Source: Salipiger mangrovisoli
GTDB taxonomy: Bacteria; Pseudomonadota; Alphaproteobacteria; Rhodobacterales; Rhodobacteraceae
Direction: 5' to 3'
DNA length: 64,000 bases
Assembly: GCF_015223355.1 (NCBI RefSeq)
Contig: NZ_JADFFK010000002.1
Location: forward strand, 248,001 to 312,000
Shown here: positions 8,882-17,995 of the stretch, in pieces
Layout: every line of letters begins with the position of its first letter
Numbering within the stretch: position 1 is the first letter of the stretch
Translations under genes and position numbers: made by a program
Notes under the pieces: model-generated
What the model was told of the DNA's origin: nothing
Database searches by the model: none
Seen by the model: the letters and a program-made list of their open reading frames with translations, nothing else

Positions 8882-9139
8882 ATGCCCGGAGCGAAGGATT
8901 TCAAGCGCCACGCCGGTCTCGTCGATCAGATGGCCGGAGCGCTCGGTGTCGATCTTGAAGAGCAAATGCTGCGCGGCCGACTGAGCTTTGCCGGTCTCGA
9001 AGATGCGGTTCTGGCCTGCACCGGCTGCCACCGCCCAGGTGACTGCGAACATTGGCTCTCCACCCGTGACGGCGTTGCCGCCGCGACGCCGAGCTACTGC
9101 CGCAACGCCGACCTTTTCCGGCAGCTCTCCGGAGGCTGA
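8882..9139 (+). CDS. DUF6455 family protein, copy 1
   Basis: An 85-residue soluble protein. It carries the pattern CTGC-x5-C-x2-WL at residues 46-58 and another Cys near 73. The same arrangement recurs in the next two genes, so this is the first of three tandem paralogs. Four conserved cysteines suggest a metal or Fe-S site, but no function is known. Ribosome-binding site GGGAGAAG precedes the ATG. Confidence 0.8.
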   Translation: MPGAKDFKRHAGLVDQMAGALGVDLEEQMLRGRLSFAGLEDAVLACTGCHRPGDCEHWLSTRDGVAAATPSYCRNADLFRQLSGG

Positions 9140-9143
9140 GGCG

Positions 9144-9467
9144 ATGATCTCGGCCAACATGCTGCGCGGCCCGAGGCCCTTTCCGCTTGGTGACGAACGC
9201 ACGCATTACTGGCGTGTGCAGCGCATGGCGCGGGCAACCGGGCTGGATCTGGCCGAGGCACAACGCCTCGGCGTGCTGCCGCAGCACGATTGGGCGGGGA
9301 TGGTGGGGCGCTGCCGCGGCTGCCTGTGGGCCGAGAATTGCGACCGTTGGCTCGACAAAAGACCCGAGATGACGGATGATCTTTGCGGGCCGCGGACCTG
9401 CCCGGAAGATTGTGTGAACCGCCGCGTTTTCGCGACGTTGCAGGGTGAACTCGATCACGAGGTGTGA
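9144..9467 (+). CDS. DUF6455 family protein, copy 2
   Basis: A 107-residue paralog of its neighbours with CRGC-x5-C-x2-WL at residues 57-69, then an extra Cys-rich tail (LCGPRTCPEDCVN) not present in the other two. The ATG at 9144 follows GGAGG four bases after the previous stop codon, so translation is probably coupled. The additional cysteines could change metal binding relative to the siblings. Confidence 0.8.
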   Translation: MISANMLRGPRPFPLGDERTHYWRVQRMARATGLDLAEAQRLGVLPQHDWAGMVGRCRGCLWAENCDRWLDKRPEMTDDLCGPRTCPEDCVNRRVFATLQGELDHEV

Positions 9468-9470
9468 GCC

Positions 9471-9725
9471 ATGCTGGGCGATCACGCACGGCATTTCTGG
9501 ATGGCGCGCAGCGTTGCGCGCGTGATGGGGCTGAATCTTAGCGACCAGATCGACATGGGTCGCCTCCGCCCCGAGGACTATCGGGTGATGGTGGCCGCTT
9601 GCCGCGGCTGTGCTCTGGTTGAGCAATGCGAGAAATGGCTGGCCACGCAAAGCGACCTGGCCAAGGCGCCGCCGCCGGGGTGCCGGATATCCGCCCCGCT
9701 GATGCGACTGTGCCGAACGGTTTGA
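9471..9725 (+). CDS. DUF6455 family protein, copy 3
   Basis: An 84-residue third copy with CRGC-x5-C-x2-WL at residues 44-56 and a final Cys pair near 71 and 81. The N-terminal half (HARHFWMARSVARVMGLNL) matches the helix preceding the Cys motif in copy 2 (THYWRVQRMARATGLDL). It starts three bases after the previous stop and ends before a strong terminator, closing a three-gene unit. Confidence 0.8.
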   Translation: MLGDHARHFWMARSVARVMGLNLSDQIDMGRLRPEDYRVMVAACRGCALVEQCEKWLATQSDLAKAPPPGCRISAPLMRLCRTV

Positions 9726-9763
9726 GACAGGTGCACTTTTTTGAGAGGGGAGTGCATCTCACT

Positions 9764-9799
9764 GCGGCCCGTAGCAATGCTGGCGGGCCGCCTTTTTTT
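9764..9799 (+). terminator. Rho-independent terminator after the DUF6455 genes
   Basis: GCGGCCCG at 9764-9771 pairs perfectly with CGGGCCGC at 9784-9791 around a 12-base loop, followed by seven Ts at 9793-9799. Confidence 0.85.
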
Positions 9800-9904
9800 G
9801 CGGCCACTGCCGCGTTGAAGGATCTGCGGCCGTTTTGATATCTGCCGAAATGCCCAAGATTTGTGCCAATATCGCAGTATCGCTCTAAGGTCAGGCGGTT
9901 CGCT

Positions 9905-9933
9905 TTGACTTGCACCCGGCAACGCCGATAGCT
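9905..9933 (+). promoter_or_regulatory. Candidate promoter for the TRAP transporter genes
   Basis: TTGACT at 9905-9910 followed at 16-17 bases by GATAGC/ATAGCT at 9927-9933, about 33 bases before the dctP start codon. The -35 box is good and the -10 box weak. Confidence 0.35.
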
Positions 9934-9965
9934 AGTGGCGTTCAAAATTCTGGAGTACCCCCCGC

Positions 9966-10970
9966 ATGGTCACGACCCGTCTTGCCGGCGCCGCGCTCGC
10001 GCTTGCGCTTTCCTTCGCATCCGGAGCCGCCTCGGCGCAGGAGTTCGTGGCCAAGATCGGCCATCTCGAAAGCACCGCGCAAAGCCGCCACGTGCACCTT
10101 GAGAAGGTCGCCGAGCTGGTCAAGGAGCGCACCGAGGGCGCGGTCGAGCTGCAGATCTTCCCGCAGGGCCAGCTGGGCAACCAGCGCCAGATGAACGAGG
10201 GTGTCCAGCTCGGCACCATCGAGGGCACCGTCGCCCCCGCCGCCTTCCTCGGCGGTTTCAACCCTGCCGTGTCGATCCTCGACATCCCGTATCTGCTGCC
10301 CGAGGACGCCGGGAAGGCGCAGGCTCTGCGCGACGGTCCCTTCGGCCAGGCGCTGCTCGACACCTTCGCCGACAAGGGCATGGTGGCGCTGATGCTCTGG
10401 CCGAACGGCAAGAAGCAGTTCACCTCGAACAAGCCGCTCGACAACCTCGCCGCCTTCGCCGACCAGAAGTTCCGCGTGATGGACAGCTCGATCCTCATCG
10501 AGCAGTTCAATGCGCTGGGTGCCTCGGCCATCGCGCTGCCCTTCGGCGAGCTCTACACCTCGCTGCAGACCGGCGTCGTGGACGGCGAGGAGAACCCGCT
10601 CGACACCATCAAGAACATGAAGTTCTACGAGGTGCAGGAAAACGTGGTGATCTCGGATCACGGTGCGATGGAAGACGTGGTGCTGTTCAACCCGATGTTC
10701 TGGGAGAGCCTGCCGGCCGAGTACCAGGACGTGATCAAGGGCACCTTTGCCGAGGTCATTCCGGATCTGACCGCGCACAAGGCCGCCGCCGTCGAAGAGG
10801 CGCTGCAGGTGATCAAGGACTCCGGCACCAACGTCCGCGTCGCCTCGCCCGAAGAGCGCGCCGAGCTGCGCGAGCTGACCTGGGGCCCGGCCTCCGAAGC
10901 CTATCTCGCCAAGGCCGGTGATGCCGGCGCGGCGTTGCTGGCGGCCTACGAAGAGGCCACGGCCGAGTAA
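9966..10970 (+). CDS. dctP: TRAP transporter substrate-binding protein (DctP family)
   Basis: Periplasmic solute-binding protein of a tripartite ATP-independent transporter for small carboxylates or related anions. The 334-residue protein has a signal peptide (cleavage after ASA, about residue 24), and the characteristic motif around FGELYTSLQTGVVDGEENP, including the helix that holds the substrate carboxylate-binding arginine region (KFRVMDSS). The ligand cannot be read from sequence. It heads a dctP-dctQ-dctM operon, with a hairpin after its stop codon that would reduce transcription into the permease genes. Confidence 0.92.
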   Translation: MVTTRLAGAALALALSFASGAASAQEFVAKIGHLESTAQSRHVHLEKVAELVKERTEGAVELQIFPQGQLGNQRQMNEGVQLGTIEGTVAPAAFLGGFNPAVSILDIPYLLPEDAGKAQALRDGPFGQALLDTFADKGMVALMLWPNGKKQFTSNKPLDNLAAFADQKFRVMDSSILIEQFNALGASAIALPFGELYTSLQTGVVDGEENPLDTIKNMKFYEVQENVVISDHGAMEDVVLFNPMFWESLPAEYQDVIKGTFAEVIPDLTAHKAAAVEEALQVIKDSGTNVRVASPEERAELRELTWGPASEAYLAKAGDAGAALLAAYEEATAE

Positions 10971-11009
10971 GCCCCGTGCTCCGCACGTAGATCTACCAAG
11001 ACCCTGAAA

Positions 11010-11036
11010 GGCGCCCGGTTCTCCGGGCGCCTCTTT
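11010..11036 (+). terminator. Hairpin between dctP and dctQ (partial terminator)
   Basis: GGCGCCCGG at 11010-11018 and CCGGGCGCC at 11023-11031 form a perfect nine-base stem with a four-base loop, followed by TCTTT. The short T-run and intra-operon position suggest attenuation or mRNA 3' protection, giving more binding protein than permease. Confidence 0.7.
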
Positions 11037-11072
11037 GCAAGCCGCCGCCCGCGACAGACCCGGAGACCGCCC

Positions 11073-11570
11073 ATGACATTTCTCACCCTGCTGCGACGGG
11101 TCGAGCGCACGATCCTCGTGGTGCTCTTCCTGACCATGGTGGCGCTGTTCTTCGGCTCGGTCGTCATGCGCGAGTTCGGCGGCACCATGGCCAGCCGCTT
11201 CGCCTGGATCGAAGAGGCGGTGCGGTTGATGAACCTCTTTCTCGTCTTCCTCGCGCTCGGCCTCGCGCTGGAACGCGGCAAGCACGTTGGCATCACCAAC
11301 CTGCGTGACCGGCTCCCCGAGGGGGCGCGGCGCTGGCTGCTGCGCCTAATCGACACGGTGGGGCTGCTGTTCTCGCTCTACGTGGCCTGGCTCGGCGTGC
11401 AGATGGTGCAATTCGTGCTGAAATCCGGGCAGACCTCGCCGACGCTGGGACTGCCGATGGGGCTGATCTACCTCGCGCCGGTCATCGGCTTCCTGCTGCT
11501 GGCGCTGCGCTACGGGCTCAGTCTTTTCGGCGTCATCGACCGCTTCGCGGCGCAGGCGGAGGCCGAGTGA
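11073..11570 (+). CDS. dctQ: TRAP transporter small permease (DctQ)
   Basis: Inner-membrane 165-residue protein with four hydrophobic segments (about residues 12-32, 50-68, 92-112 and 130-152), the size and topology of the DctQ subunit. The family motif region (FAWIEEAVRLMNLFLVFLALGLALERGKHVGI) is visible. Its stop codon overlaps the dctM start by one base (TGATG), so the two membrane subunits are translationally coupled. Confidence 0.9.
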   Translation: MTFLTLLRRVERTILVVLFLTMVALFFGSVVMREFGGTMASRFAWIEEAVRLMNLFLVFLALGLALERGKHVGITNLRDRLPEGARRWLLRLIDTVGLLFSLYVAWLGVQMVQFVLKSGQTSPTLGLPMGLIYLAPVIGFLLLALRYGLSLFGVIDRFAAQAEAE

Positions 11571-12850
11571 TGCTGGTCCTGATCATCCTCCTCGCCGCCG
11601 GCCTGCTGCTCGCCGGTTTCGAGATGCTGCTGGTGCTGGGTGTGCCGGCGCTGGCCTACAAGGAACTCTTCTATGCCAGGCTGCCCGACCCGGCGATCGT
11701 GCAGAAGATCGTCGGTGGCATCGACCACACGACGCTGCTTGCCATCCCCTTCTTCATCTTCGCGGCGAACCTGATGGGCGCAGGGCAGATCGCGGCGCAG
11801 CTGGTCAATGTGGTGAAGGCGCTTGTCGGCCATGCGCGCGGCGGCATCGGTCACGTGGTCGTGGGCGGCTCCATGGCCTTCGGCGCGGTCTCGGGTTCGG
11901 CCCCGGCGACGGTCGCGGCGATGGGCCGGATGGTCTACCCCGAGATGCGCCGGGCCGGGTACTCGGACAGGTTCAGCCTCGGCCTGCTGGTGGCCAGCGC
12001 CGAAACCTCTCTGCTGATCCCGCCGTCGATCACCCTCATCGTCTACGGCTGGATGACCGGCACCTCCATTTCCCAGCTCTTCGCCGGCGGCCTGGCGGTG
12101 GGCATCGTGCTTGGCCTCGCCTTCGCGCTCTTCGTCTGGCTCGAGGCCGGCAAGGGCGGGGTGACCCGCGAGCCGCGCATGCCCTGGTCCGAGCGGCTCT
12201 GCGCCATCTGGCAGGCGAAATGGGCGCTGGGGATGCCGGTGATCATCCTCGGCGGCATCTACTCGGGGATCATCACCCCCACCGAGGCGGCGGCGGTCAG
12301 CGTGGTCTATGCCATCGTCGTCGAGGCCTTCATCCTGCGCAGCCTGACGTGGCAGGATCTTTTCGCGATCACCGAGCGCAGCGCCATCAACACGGCGATC
12401 ATCTTCGTGCTTCTGGCGATGGGCGGGCTGATCTCGTTCTTCGTGACGCTGGCGCAGGTCCCGGCCGGGATCATCGGCATGCTGGACTCGGTCGATGCGG
12501 GCTGGATCACCTTCCTGATGGTCGCCAACCTCTGCTTCTTCATTGCGGGCATGTTCATCGACCCGAACTCGGCGATGCTGATCCTCGTACCGCCGCTCTT
12601 CCCGGTGGCGCAGTCGCTGGGGATCGATCCGGTGCATTTCGGCATGATCGTCACGCTCAATATCTCGCTGGGGATGATCACGCCGCCCTTCGGGCTCGAC
12701 ATCTTCGTGGCCTCGTCGACGCTGGGCAAGCCGGTGGCGCAGATCATCGCCGGGGTCTGGCCCTTCGTGGTGGTCAACATCCTCGTGCTGCTGCTGATCA
12801 CCTACGTGCCGCAGATCTCGCTCCTTGTCCCGAAACTGATCTTCGGCTGA
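11570..12850 (+). CDS. dctM: TRAP transporter large permease (DctM)
   Basis: Sodium-coupled membrane component of the TRAP transporter, 426 residues with about twelve hydrophobic segments. The family motifs GSMAFGAVSGSAPATVAAMG and ETSLLIPPSIT, and the C-terminal counterpart (LNISLGMITPPFGLDIFV), are present and intact. I start at the ATG at 11570; a GTG one codon earlier is possible. A GC-rich hairpin without T-run (12857-12885) follows the stop. Confidence 0.92.
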   Translation: MLVLIILLAAGLLLAGFEMLLVLGVPALAYKELFYARLPDPAIVQKIVGGIDHTTLLAIPFFIFAANLMGAGQIAAQLVNVVKALVGHARGGIGHVVVGGSMAFGAVSGSAPATVAAMGRMVYPEMRRAGYSDRFSLGLLVASAETSLLIPPSITLIVYGWMTGTSISQLFAGGLAVGIVLGLAFALFVWLEAGKGGVTREPRMPWSERLCAIWQAKWALGMPVIILGGIYSGIITPTEAAAVSVVYAIVVEAFILRSLTWQDLFAITERSAINTAIIFVLLAMGGLISFFVTLAQVPAGIIGMLDSVDAGWITFLMVANLCFFIAGMFIDPNSAMLILVPPLFPVAQSLGIDPVHFGMIVTLNISLGMITPPFGLDIFVASSTLGKPVAQIIAGVWPFVVVNILVLLLITYVPQISLLVPKLIFG

Positions 12851-12929
12851 GCCCGGCGCGCGGCGGCTCTCCACATCGCCGCGCGGCCCTGCTACACCTG
12901 CGACAACCTCGCGAGCAGAAGGGCATGCC

Positions 12930-14447
12930 ATGACCACTCCGAAACCCGTTGTCCTGACCATCCTCGACGGCTGGGGGCTGCGCGACGAGACGGCCTACAA
13001 CGCCCCGGCGCTGGCCAGGACGCCGACGATGGACCGGCTCTACGCCACCTGCCCACATGCCACGCTGACCACCTTCGGGCCGGACGTGGGCCTGCCCAGC
13101 GGGCAGATGGGCAACTCGGAAGTCGGTCACACCAACATCGGCGCGGGCCGGGTGGTGGCGATGGATCTGGGCCAGATCGACCTTGCGATCGAGGATGGGT
13201 CGTTCTTCAAGAACGAGGCCATTCTGGACTTCGCCGCCAAGGTGAAGGACGCGGGCGGGCGGGCGCACCTGATGGGCCTCGTCTCGGATGGCGGCGTGCA
13301 CGGCCATATCACCCACATCAAGGCAGCGGTGAAGCTGCTGGTGGAGCAGGGGCTCGAGGTGGTGCTGCACGCGATCACCGACGGCCGCGACGTGGCGCCG
13401 AAGTCGGGCGAGGGCTTCGTGAAGGACCTTTCGGACAGCCTGCCCGCCGGTGCCAGCATTGGCACCGTCATCGGCCGCTACTACGCCATGGACCGCGACA
13501 ACCGCTGGGAGCGGGTCGAGACGGCCTATGACGCGATGGTGAACGGCAAGGGCGAGACCGCCCCTGACGCGGTCACCGCCGTCAGCCAGAGCTACGCCAA
13601 GGACAAGACCGACGAATTCATCGCCGCCACCGTTGTGGGCGGCTACGAGGGGCTCAAGTCGGGCGATGGCTTCTTCTGCCTCAACTTCCGCGCCGACCGC
13701 GCGCGCGAGATTCTCGCCGCCATCGGCGCGCCGGACTTCGACGGCTTCGAGCGCGACAAGCCCGAGCTCTCGGCGCTGCTCGGCATGGTCGAGTATTCCG
13801 ACAAGCACAACGCCTATATGACCACCGCCTATCCCAAGCGGGTGATCGTCAACACGCTGGGCGAATGGGTGGCCAAGCATGGGCTGACGCAGTTCCGGCT
13901 TGCCGAGACCGAGAAGTACCCGCACGTCACCTTCTTCCTCAACGGCGGCAAGGAGACCCCGGAGGAGGGCGAGGACCGCTTCATGCCCAAGTCGCCCAAG
14001 GTGGCGACCTACGACCTGCAGCCCGAGATGTCCGAACCCGAGGTGGCCGAGCGTTTCGTCGATGCGATCGAGAAGGGCTATGACCTGATCGTCACCAATT
14101 TCGCCAACCCCGACATGGTGGGACACACGGGCGATCTCGATGCGGCGATCAAGGCCTGCGAGGCGGTGGACGATGGGCTTGGCAAGGTGGTCGCGGCGCT
14201 CGAGAAGGTCGGCGGTGCCATGATCGTCATCGCCGACCACGGCAATTGCGAGACCATGTGGGACGACGCGACCAACGGCCCGCACACCGCCCACACCACC
14301 AACCCGGTTCCGGTGATCCTTTTCGGCGGGCCCGAGGGCGCAACCGTGCATGACGGCATTCTCGCCGATGTCGCCCCGACGCTGTTGCAGCTGATGAACC
14401 TGCCGCAGCCCGAGGAGATGACCGGGACGAGCCTGATCGACGGATGA
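12930..14447 (+). CDS. gpmI: 2,3-bisphosphoglycerate-independent phosphoglycerate mutase
   Basis: Glycolytic and gluconeogenic enzyme interconverting 3- and 2-phosphoglycerate, a manganese-dependent member of the alkaline phosphatase superfamily. At 505 residues it is full length. Metal ligand D13 (LDGWG), the phosphorylated serine S63 in GNSEVGH, DGRDVAPKSG, and the C-terminal ADHGN metal motif are all present. Its stop overlaps the next start (ATGA), linking central metabolism to an envelope gene in one transcript. Confidence 0.96.
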   Translation: MTTPKPVVLTILDGWGLRDETAYNAPALARTPTMDRLYATCPHATLTTFGPDVGLPSGQMGNSEVGHTNIGAGRVVAMDLGQIDLAIEDGSFFKNEAILDFAAKVKDAGGRAHLMGLVSDGGVHGHITHIKAAVKLLVEQGLEVVLHAITDGRDVAPKSGEGFVKDLSDSLPAGASIGTVIGRYYAMDRDNRWERVETAYDAMVNGKGETAPDAVTAVSQSYAKDKTDEFIAATVVGGYEGLKSGDGFFCLNFRADRAREILAAIGAPDFDGFERDKPELSALLGMVEYSDKHNAYMTTAYPKRVIVNTLGEWVAKHGLTQFRLAETEKYPHVTFFLNGGKETPEEGEDRFMPKSPKVATYDLQPEMSEPEVAERFVDAIEKGYDLIVTNFANPDMVGHTGDLDAAIKACEAVDDGLGKVVAALEKVGGAMIVIADHGNCETMWDDATNGPHTAHTTNPVPVILFGGPEGATVHDGILADVAPTLLQLMNLPQPEEMTGTSLIDG

Positions 14448-15556
14448 AGGCGGCAGCGCTCCTTTTCTGCCTGATGGCAACTCCTGCGCTGGCGCAGGCG
14501 CCGGGCGAGGCGGCCCGTGCTGCCGCGCGGGCACTCGAAGAGGCGTCGGTGCAGCTGGGGCAGGCCGAGACCGCGCGCGACCGCGTCAAGGCGCTGACCC
14601 GCACCGTCGAAGCCTACGAGGACGGGCTCGCAGCTCTGCGCGACGGGCTGCGTGAGGCCGCGGTGCGCGAGACCGAACTGAGCCGCCGCCTTGCGGCACA
14701 GGAGGGCGAGGTGGCGCAGCTTCTTGGGGTGCTGTCGAGCCTGGGCAGCACCGCCGCCCCCGAGGCGCTGTTGCATCCGGCGGGGCCGGTCGGCTCGGCA
14801 CGGGCGGGGATGCTGTTGGCGGCGGTGACGCCGGCATTGGCGCAGGAGGCGCGCGATCTGCGCTCGGACCTCGACGAGGTGGCGCAGCTGCGCACGCTCC
14901 AGGAAAGTGCGGCGCAGACTCTTCGCGAGGGTCTCTCGGGCGTCCAGCAGGCGCGCACCGAGCTGAGTCAGGCGGTGGCCGATCGCACCGACCTGCCCAT
15001 GCGCTTCACCGAGGATCCGGTGCGCACCGCGATCCTGATCGCGGCCACCGAGACGCTCGAGGGCTTCGCCTCGGGCCTGTCGCATATCGTATCGGACGAG
15101 GCCCCCAATACCTTGCCGCCGGTCGATGCAAGGCGCGGCGCGCTGCCGTTGCCGGTGCGTGGACAGGTGCTGCGCGCGGCGGGCGAGAGCGATGCCGCCG
15201 GGGTTTCCCGGCCGGGAATCGTCATCGCCACGCTTCCGCAGGCCATCGTCACCACACCCACTGCCGCCACCGTGCGTTATTCCGGCCCCTTGCTCGACTA
15301 TGGTCTCGTGACCATCCTCGAGCCCCAGCCGGACCTGCTCTTCGTGCTTGCCGGGCTCGACGAGAGCTATGCCGCGACGGGCGAGATCCTGTCCGAAGGC
15401 GCGCCGGTGGGTTTGATGGGGGATGCAGCAAGTGACACGGCGTCACCGTCACGTGAAGGTTCCGGCGCTGGACGCACGGAAACCCTGTATATAGAGGTAA
15501 GAGAGGGCGACGCCCCCGTGGACCCGCTAGAATGGTTCGCCAGCGACAAGGGATGA
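14444..15556 (+). CDS. EnvC-like murein hydrolase activator (degenerate LytM domain)
   Basis: Exported 370-residue protein: signal peptide ending near ALA-Q (residues 1-14), a long coiled-coil region (about 20-190) and a C-terminal LytM/M23-type domain (about 230-370). The catalytic zinc ligands of active M23 peptidases (HxxxD and HxH) are absent; the corresponding regions read GIVIATLPQ and TLYIEVRE. This matches EnvC, which activates amidases AmiA/AmiB at the division septum without being a hydrolase. It overlaps gpmI by four bases and is followed eight bases later by ctpA, a conserved neighbourhood. Confidence 0.85.
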   Translation: MKAAALLFCLMATPALAQAPGEAARAAARALEEASVQLGQAETARDRVKALTRTVEAYEDGLAALRDGLREAAVRETELSRRLAAQEGEVAQLLGVLSSLGSTAAPEALLHPAGPVGSARAGMLLAAVTPALAQEARDLRSDLDEVAQLRTLQESAAQTLREGLSGVQQARTELSQAVADRTDLPMRFTEDPVRTAILIAATETLEGFASGLSHIVSDEAPNTLPPVDARRGALPLPVRGQVLRAAGESDAAGVSRPGIVIATLPQAIVTTPTAATVRYSGPLLDYGLVTILEPQPDLLFVLAGLDESYAATGEILSEGAPVGLMGDAASDTASPSREGSGAGRTETLYIEVREGDAPVDPLEWFASDKG

Positions 15557-15563
15557 TCTGAGG

Positions 15564-16928
15564 ATGAACAAGTTTCTGATGGCCGCTCTGGGCGGCACGG
15601 TGGCAGGGGTTGTGGCGACGACGCAATTCGTCGGCCCTCTGCTCGCACAGGAAGCCGAGAAGAACACCAGCGTCTACGAGCAGCTTGACCTCTTTGGTGA
15701 CATTTTCGAGCGCATCCGCGCGCAATATGTCACCGAGGTCGATGACAAGAAGCTGATCGAGGCTGCGATCAACGGCATGCTCACCTCGCTTGACCCGCAT
15801 TCCAGCTACCTGCCGCCCGATGATGCCGCCGACATGCGCGTGCAGACCCGCGGCGAGTTCGGGGGACTCGGCATCGAGGTCACCCAGGAAGACGGTTTCG
15901 TGAAGGTCGTCTCGCCGATGGATGGCACCCCGGCCGACGAGGCAGGGGTCGAGGCCGGCGACTTCATCACCCATGTGGATGGCGAGTCGGTGCTCGGACT
16001 CTCGCTCGACGAGGCGGTGGACAAGATGCGTGGGCCGGTCGGCTCCGAGATCGTGATCACCGTGGTGCGCGAGGGCAAGGACGAGCCCTTCGACATCTCG
16101 ATCATCCGCGACACCATCACCCTCACCGCCGTGCGGACCCGTCTCGAGGGCGACAGCGTGGTGCTGCGCGTGACCACCTTCAACGACCAGACCTTCCCCA
16201 ATCTCGAAGAGGGGCTGGCCAAGGAGGTCGAGGCCGCGGGCGGCATGGACAAGGTCAACGGCATCGTGCTCGACCTGCGCAACAACCCCGGCGGGTTGCT
16301 GACCCAGGCGATCAAGGTGGCCGATGGCTTCCTCGACAAGGGCGAGATCGTCTCGACCCGTGGCCGCAACGCCTCGGACGGCGAGCGCTACAACGCCACG
16401 GCGGGCGACCTGTCCAATGGCAAGCCGATCGTCGTGCTGATCAATGGCGGCTCCGCCTCGGCCTCCGAGATCGTCGCCGGCGCGCTGAAGGATCACCGCC
16501 GCGCCGTGGTTGTCGGCACCAAGAGCTTCGGCAAGGGCTCGGTCCAGACGGTCATGCCGCTGCGGGGCGATGGTGCGATGCGCCTGACCACCGCGCGCTA
16601 CTACACGCCCTCGGGCCGCTCGATCCAGGCGCTCGGCGTCTCGCCCGACATCGTTGTTGAGCAGCGTCCGCCCGAGCCGGAGAACGAAGAGAACGCCGTG
16701 CCCGGCTTCGGCCGCTCCGAGGCCGACCTGCGCGGCGCTCTGGACAACGACAGCCTGACCGAGGACGAGATCCGCCAGATCGAGGAAGACCGGGCCAAGG
16801 CCGAGGATGCCGCCAAGCTGCGCCAGGACGACTACCAGCTGGCCTATGCGATCGACATCCTCAAGGGCCTCAGCGTGCTCGGCGACGAGCAGGCGCTGAT
16901 GCAGCAGGCGCAGGCCGCCGACAAGTAA
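15564..16928 (+). CDS. ctpA: S41 family C-terminal processing peptidase
   Basis: Periplasmic serine protease of 454 residues. Signal peptide (about 1-28), PDZ domain (about 95-185) that recognises C-terminal tails, then the S41 catalytic core with nucleophile S299 in GGSASASEI and general base K324 in FGKGS. The C-terminal tail is acidic. Such proteases trim peptidoglycan hydrolases and lipoproteins, which fits the EnvC neighbour. A strong hairpin follows the stop. Confidence 0.94.
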   Translation: MNKFLMAALGGTVAGVVATTQFVGPLLAQEAEKNTSVYEQLDLFGDIFERIRAQYVTEVDDKKLIEAAINGMLTSLDPHSSYLPPDDAADMRVQTRGEFGGLGIEVTQEDGFVKVVSPMDGTPADEAGVEAGDFITHVDGESVLGLSLDEAVDKMRGPVGSEIVITVVREGKDEPFDISIIRDTITLTAVRTRLEGDSVVLRVTTFNDQTFPNLEEGLAKEVEAAGGMDKVNGIVLDLRNNPGGLLTQAIKVADGFLDKGEIVSTRGRNASDGERYNATAGDLSNGKPIVVLINGGSASASEIVAGALKDHRRAVVVGTKSFGKGSVQTVMPLRGDGAMRLTTARYYTPSGRSIQALGVSPDIVVEQRPPEPENEENAVPGFGRSEADLRGALDNDSLTEDEIRQIEEDRAKAEDAAKLRQDDYQLAYAIDILKGLSVLGDEQALMQQAQAADK

Positions 16929-16953
16929 GACCGCCGGTCGGGATAACTGAAGA

Positions 16954-16982
16954 AAGGCGCGTCCCACGGGGCGCGCCTTTTT
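16954..16982 (+). terminator. Rho-independent terminator after ctpA
   Basis: AAGGCGCG and CGCGCCTT form the stem, extendable inward through a T-G pair to GGG/CCC, followed by a T-run to 16982. It closes the gpmI-envC-ctpA unit. Confidence 0.85.
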
Positions 16983-17065
16983 CCATGGAAGGCCCGCGCG
17001 CCTGGCTGCCCTTCCAAAACGCCCGCACCGGCGCTAGCGTGCGGCCACAATCCAGGAGCCTGCTG

Positions 17066-17557
17066 ATGAAGACCATGACCCCCGAAGAGATCGCCGCGCT
17101 GCCCTATCGCCGCAACGTCGGTGTGATGCTCGTCAACGCCGCCGGACATGTCTTCGTCGGCCAGAGGCTCGACAGCGAGGTGCCCGCCTGGCAGATGCCG
17201 CAGGGCGGGATCGACAAGGGCGAGGCGCCGCAGGAGGCCGCCCTGCGCGAGCTCGAGGAAGAGATCGGCGTCAGCCCCGCGCTGGTCACCGTCGAGGCCG
17301 AGACCGACGGCTGGCTGTCCTACGACCTGCCGCATGACATCGTGCCGCGCATCTGGAAGGGCCGCTACAAGGGGCAGGAGCAGAAATGGTACCTGCTGCG
17401 CTTCCACGGCGAGGACGCGCAGGTGAACATCCAGACCGAGCACCCGGAGTTCTCGGAATGGTGCTGGCTGCCCGCCGACGAGGTGCTGGGCCAGATCGTG
17501 CCCTTCAAGCGCCCGGTCTACGAGCAGGTCATTGCCGCCTTCCGGGAGAAGCTGTGA
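17066..17557 (+). CDS. rppH: RNA pyrophosphohydrolase
   Basis: Nudix hydrolase that removes pyrophosphate from the 5' end of mRNAs and starts their decay. The 163-residue length fits RppH. The Nudix box GGIDKGE...RELEEEIG spans residues 47-69, and the N-terminal YRRNVGVML is the family signature. The ATG at 17066 follows AGGAG. The last bases overlap the start of a secreted hypothetical protein (GTGA). Confidence 0.93.
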   Translation: MKTMTPEEIAALPYRRNVGVMLVNAAGHVFVGQRLDSEVPAWQMPQGGIDKGEAPQEAALRELEEEIGVSPALVTVEAETDGWLSYDLPHDIVPRIWKGRYKGQEQKWYLLRFHGEDAQVNIQTEHPEFSEWCWLPADEVLGQIVPFKRPVYEQVIAAFREKL

Positions 17558-17994
17558 TCCGTACCGCGTTTCTGTTTCTTGTTCTGTTGCTTGGTGTTGC
17601 CCGTCCGGCCTTCGCGCTGAAATGCCTGCCGCCGGATGTCGCCCGCGACGTGCGCGCCGCCGAGGCCGAGCAGACCGAGTGGGTCGCGGTGAACGGCATG
17701 CTCGAGACCGGCCAGGTGCCGCGCAGTTCGGGCGAGGTGCCTGCGCGCTTCTGGGGCTGGACGCTGGGGAAGGGGGGATTCAAGCGGCCCTTCGATCGGC
17801 GCATCACCCTGCGCGTCTCCTGCTACGGGCCATGGTGCGGCGCGGCCGAGACCGGCCCGATGGCGGCGCTGCTGAAGCGCGAGGGCGATCGTCTGGTGCT
17901 GATCGCCGACCCCTGCAATGCCAACCGCTGGCCGAGCCCCAGCGCCCGTCAGGTGAAGGCGCTGGAAAAAAGCTGCGGCGCGGGCTGCCGCTGA
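17554..17994 (+). CDS. Secreted cysteine-containing hypothetical protein
   Basis: A 146-residue protein with an N-terminal signal peptide (cleavage near AFA-LKC) and six cysteines in the mature part (LKC, VSC, PWC, DPC, KSC, AGC), compatible with three disulfides in the periplasm. I do not recognise a family. The GTG start at 17554 overlaps the rppH stop codon, and no better in-frame start precedes the signal peptide. It ends just before a convergent transglycosylase gene. Confidence 0.7.
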   Translation: MIRTAFLFLVLLLGVARPAFALKCLPPDVARDVRAAEAEQTEWVAVNGMLETGQVPRSSGEVPARFWGWTLGKGGFKRPFDRRITLRVSCYGPWCGAAETGPMAALLKREGDRLVLIADPCNANRWPSPSARQVKALEKSCGAGCR

Positions 17995-17995
17995 G

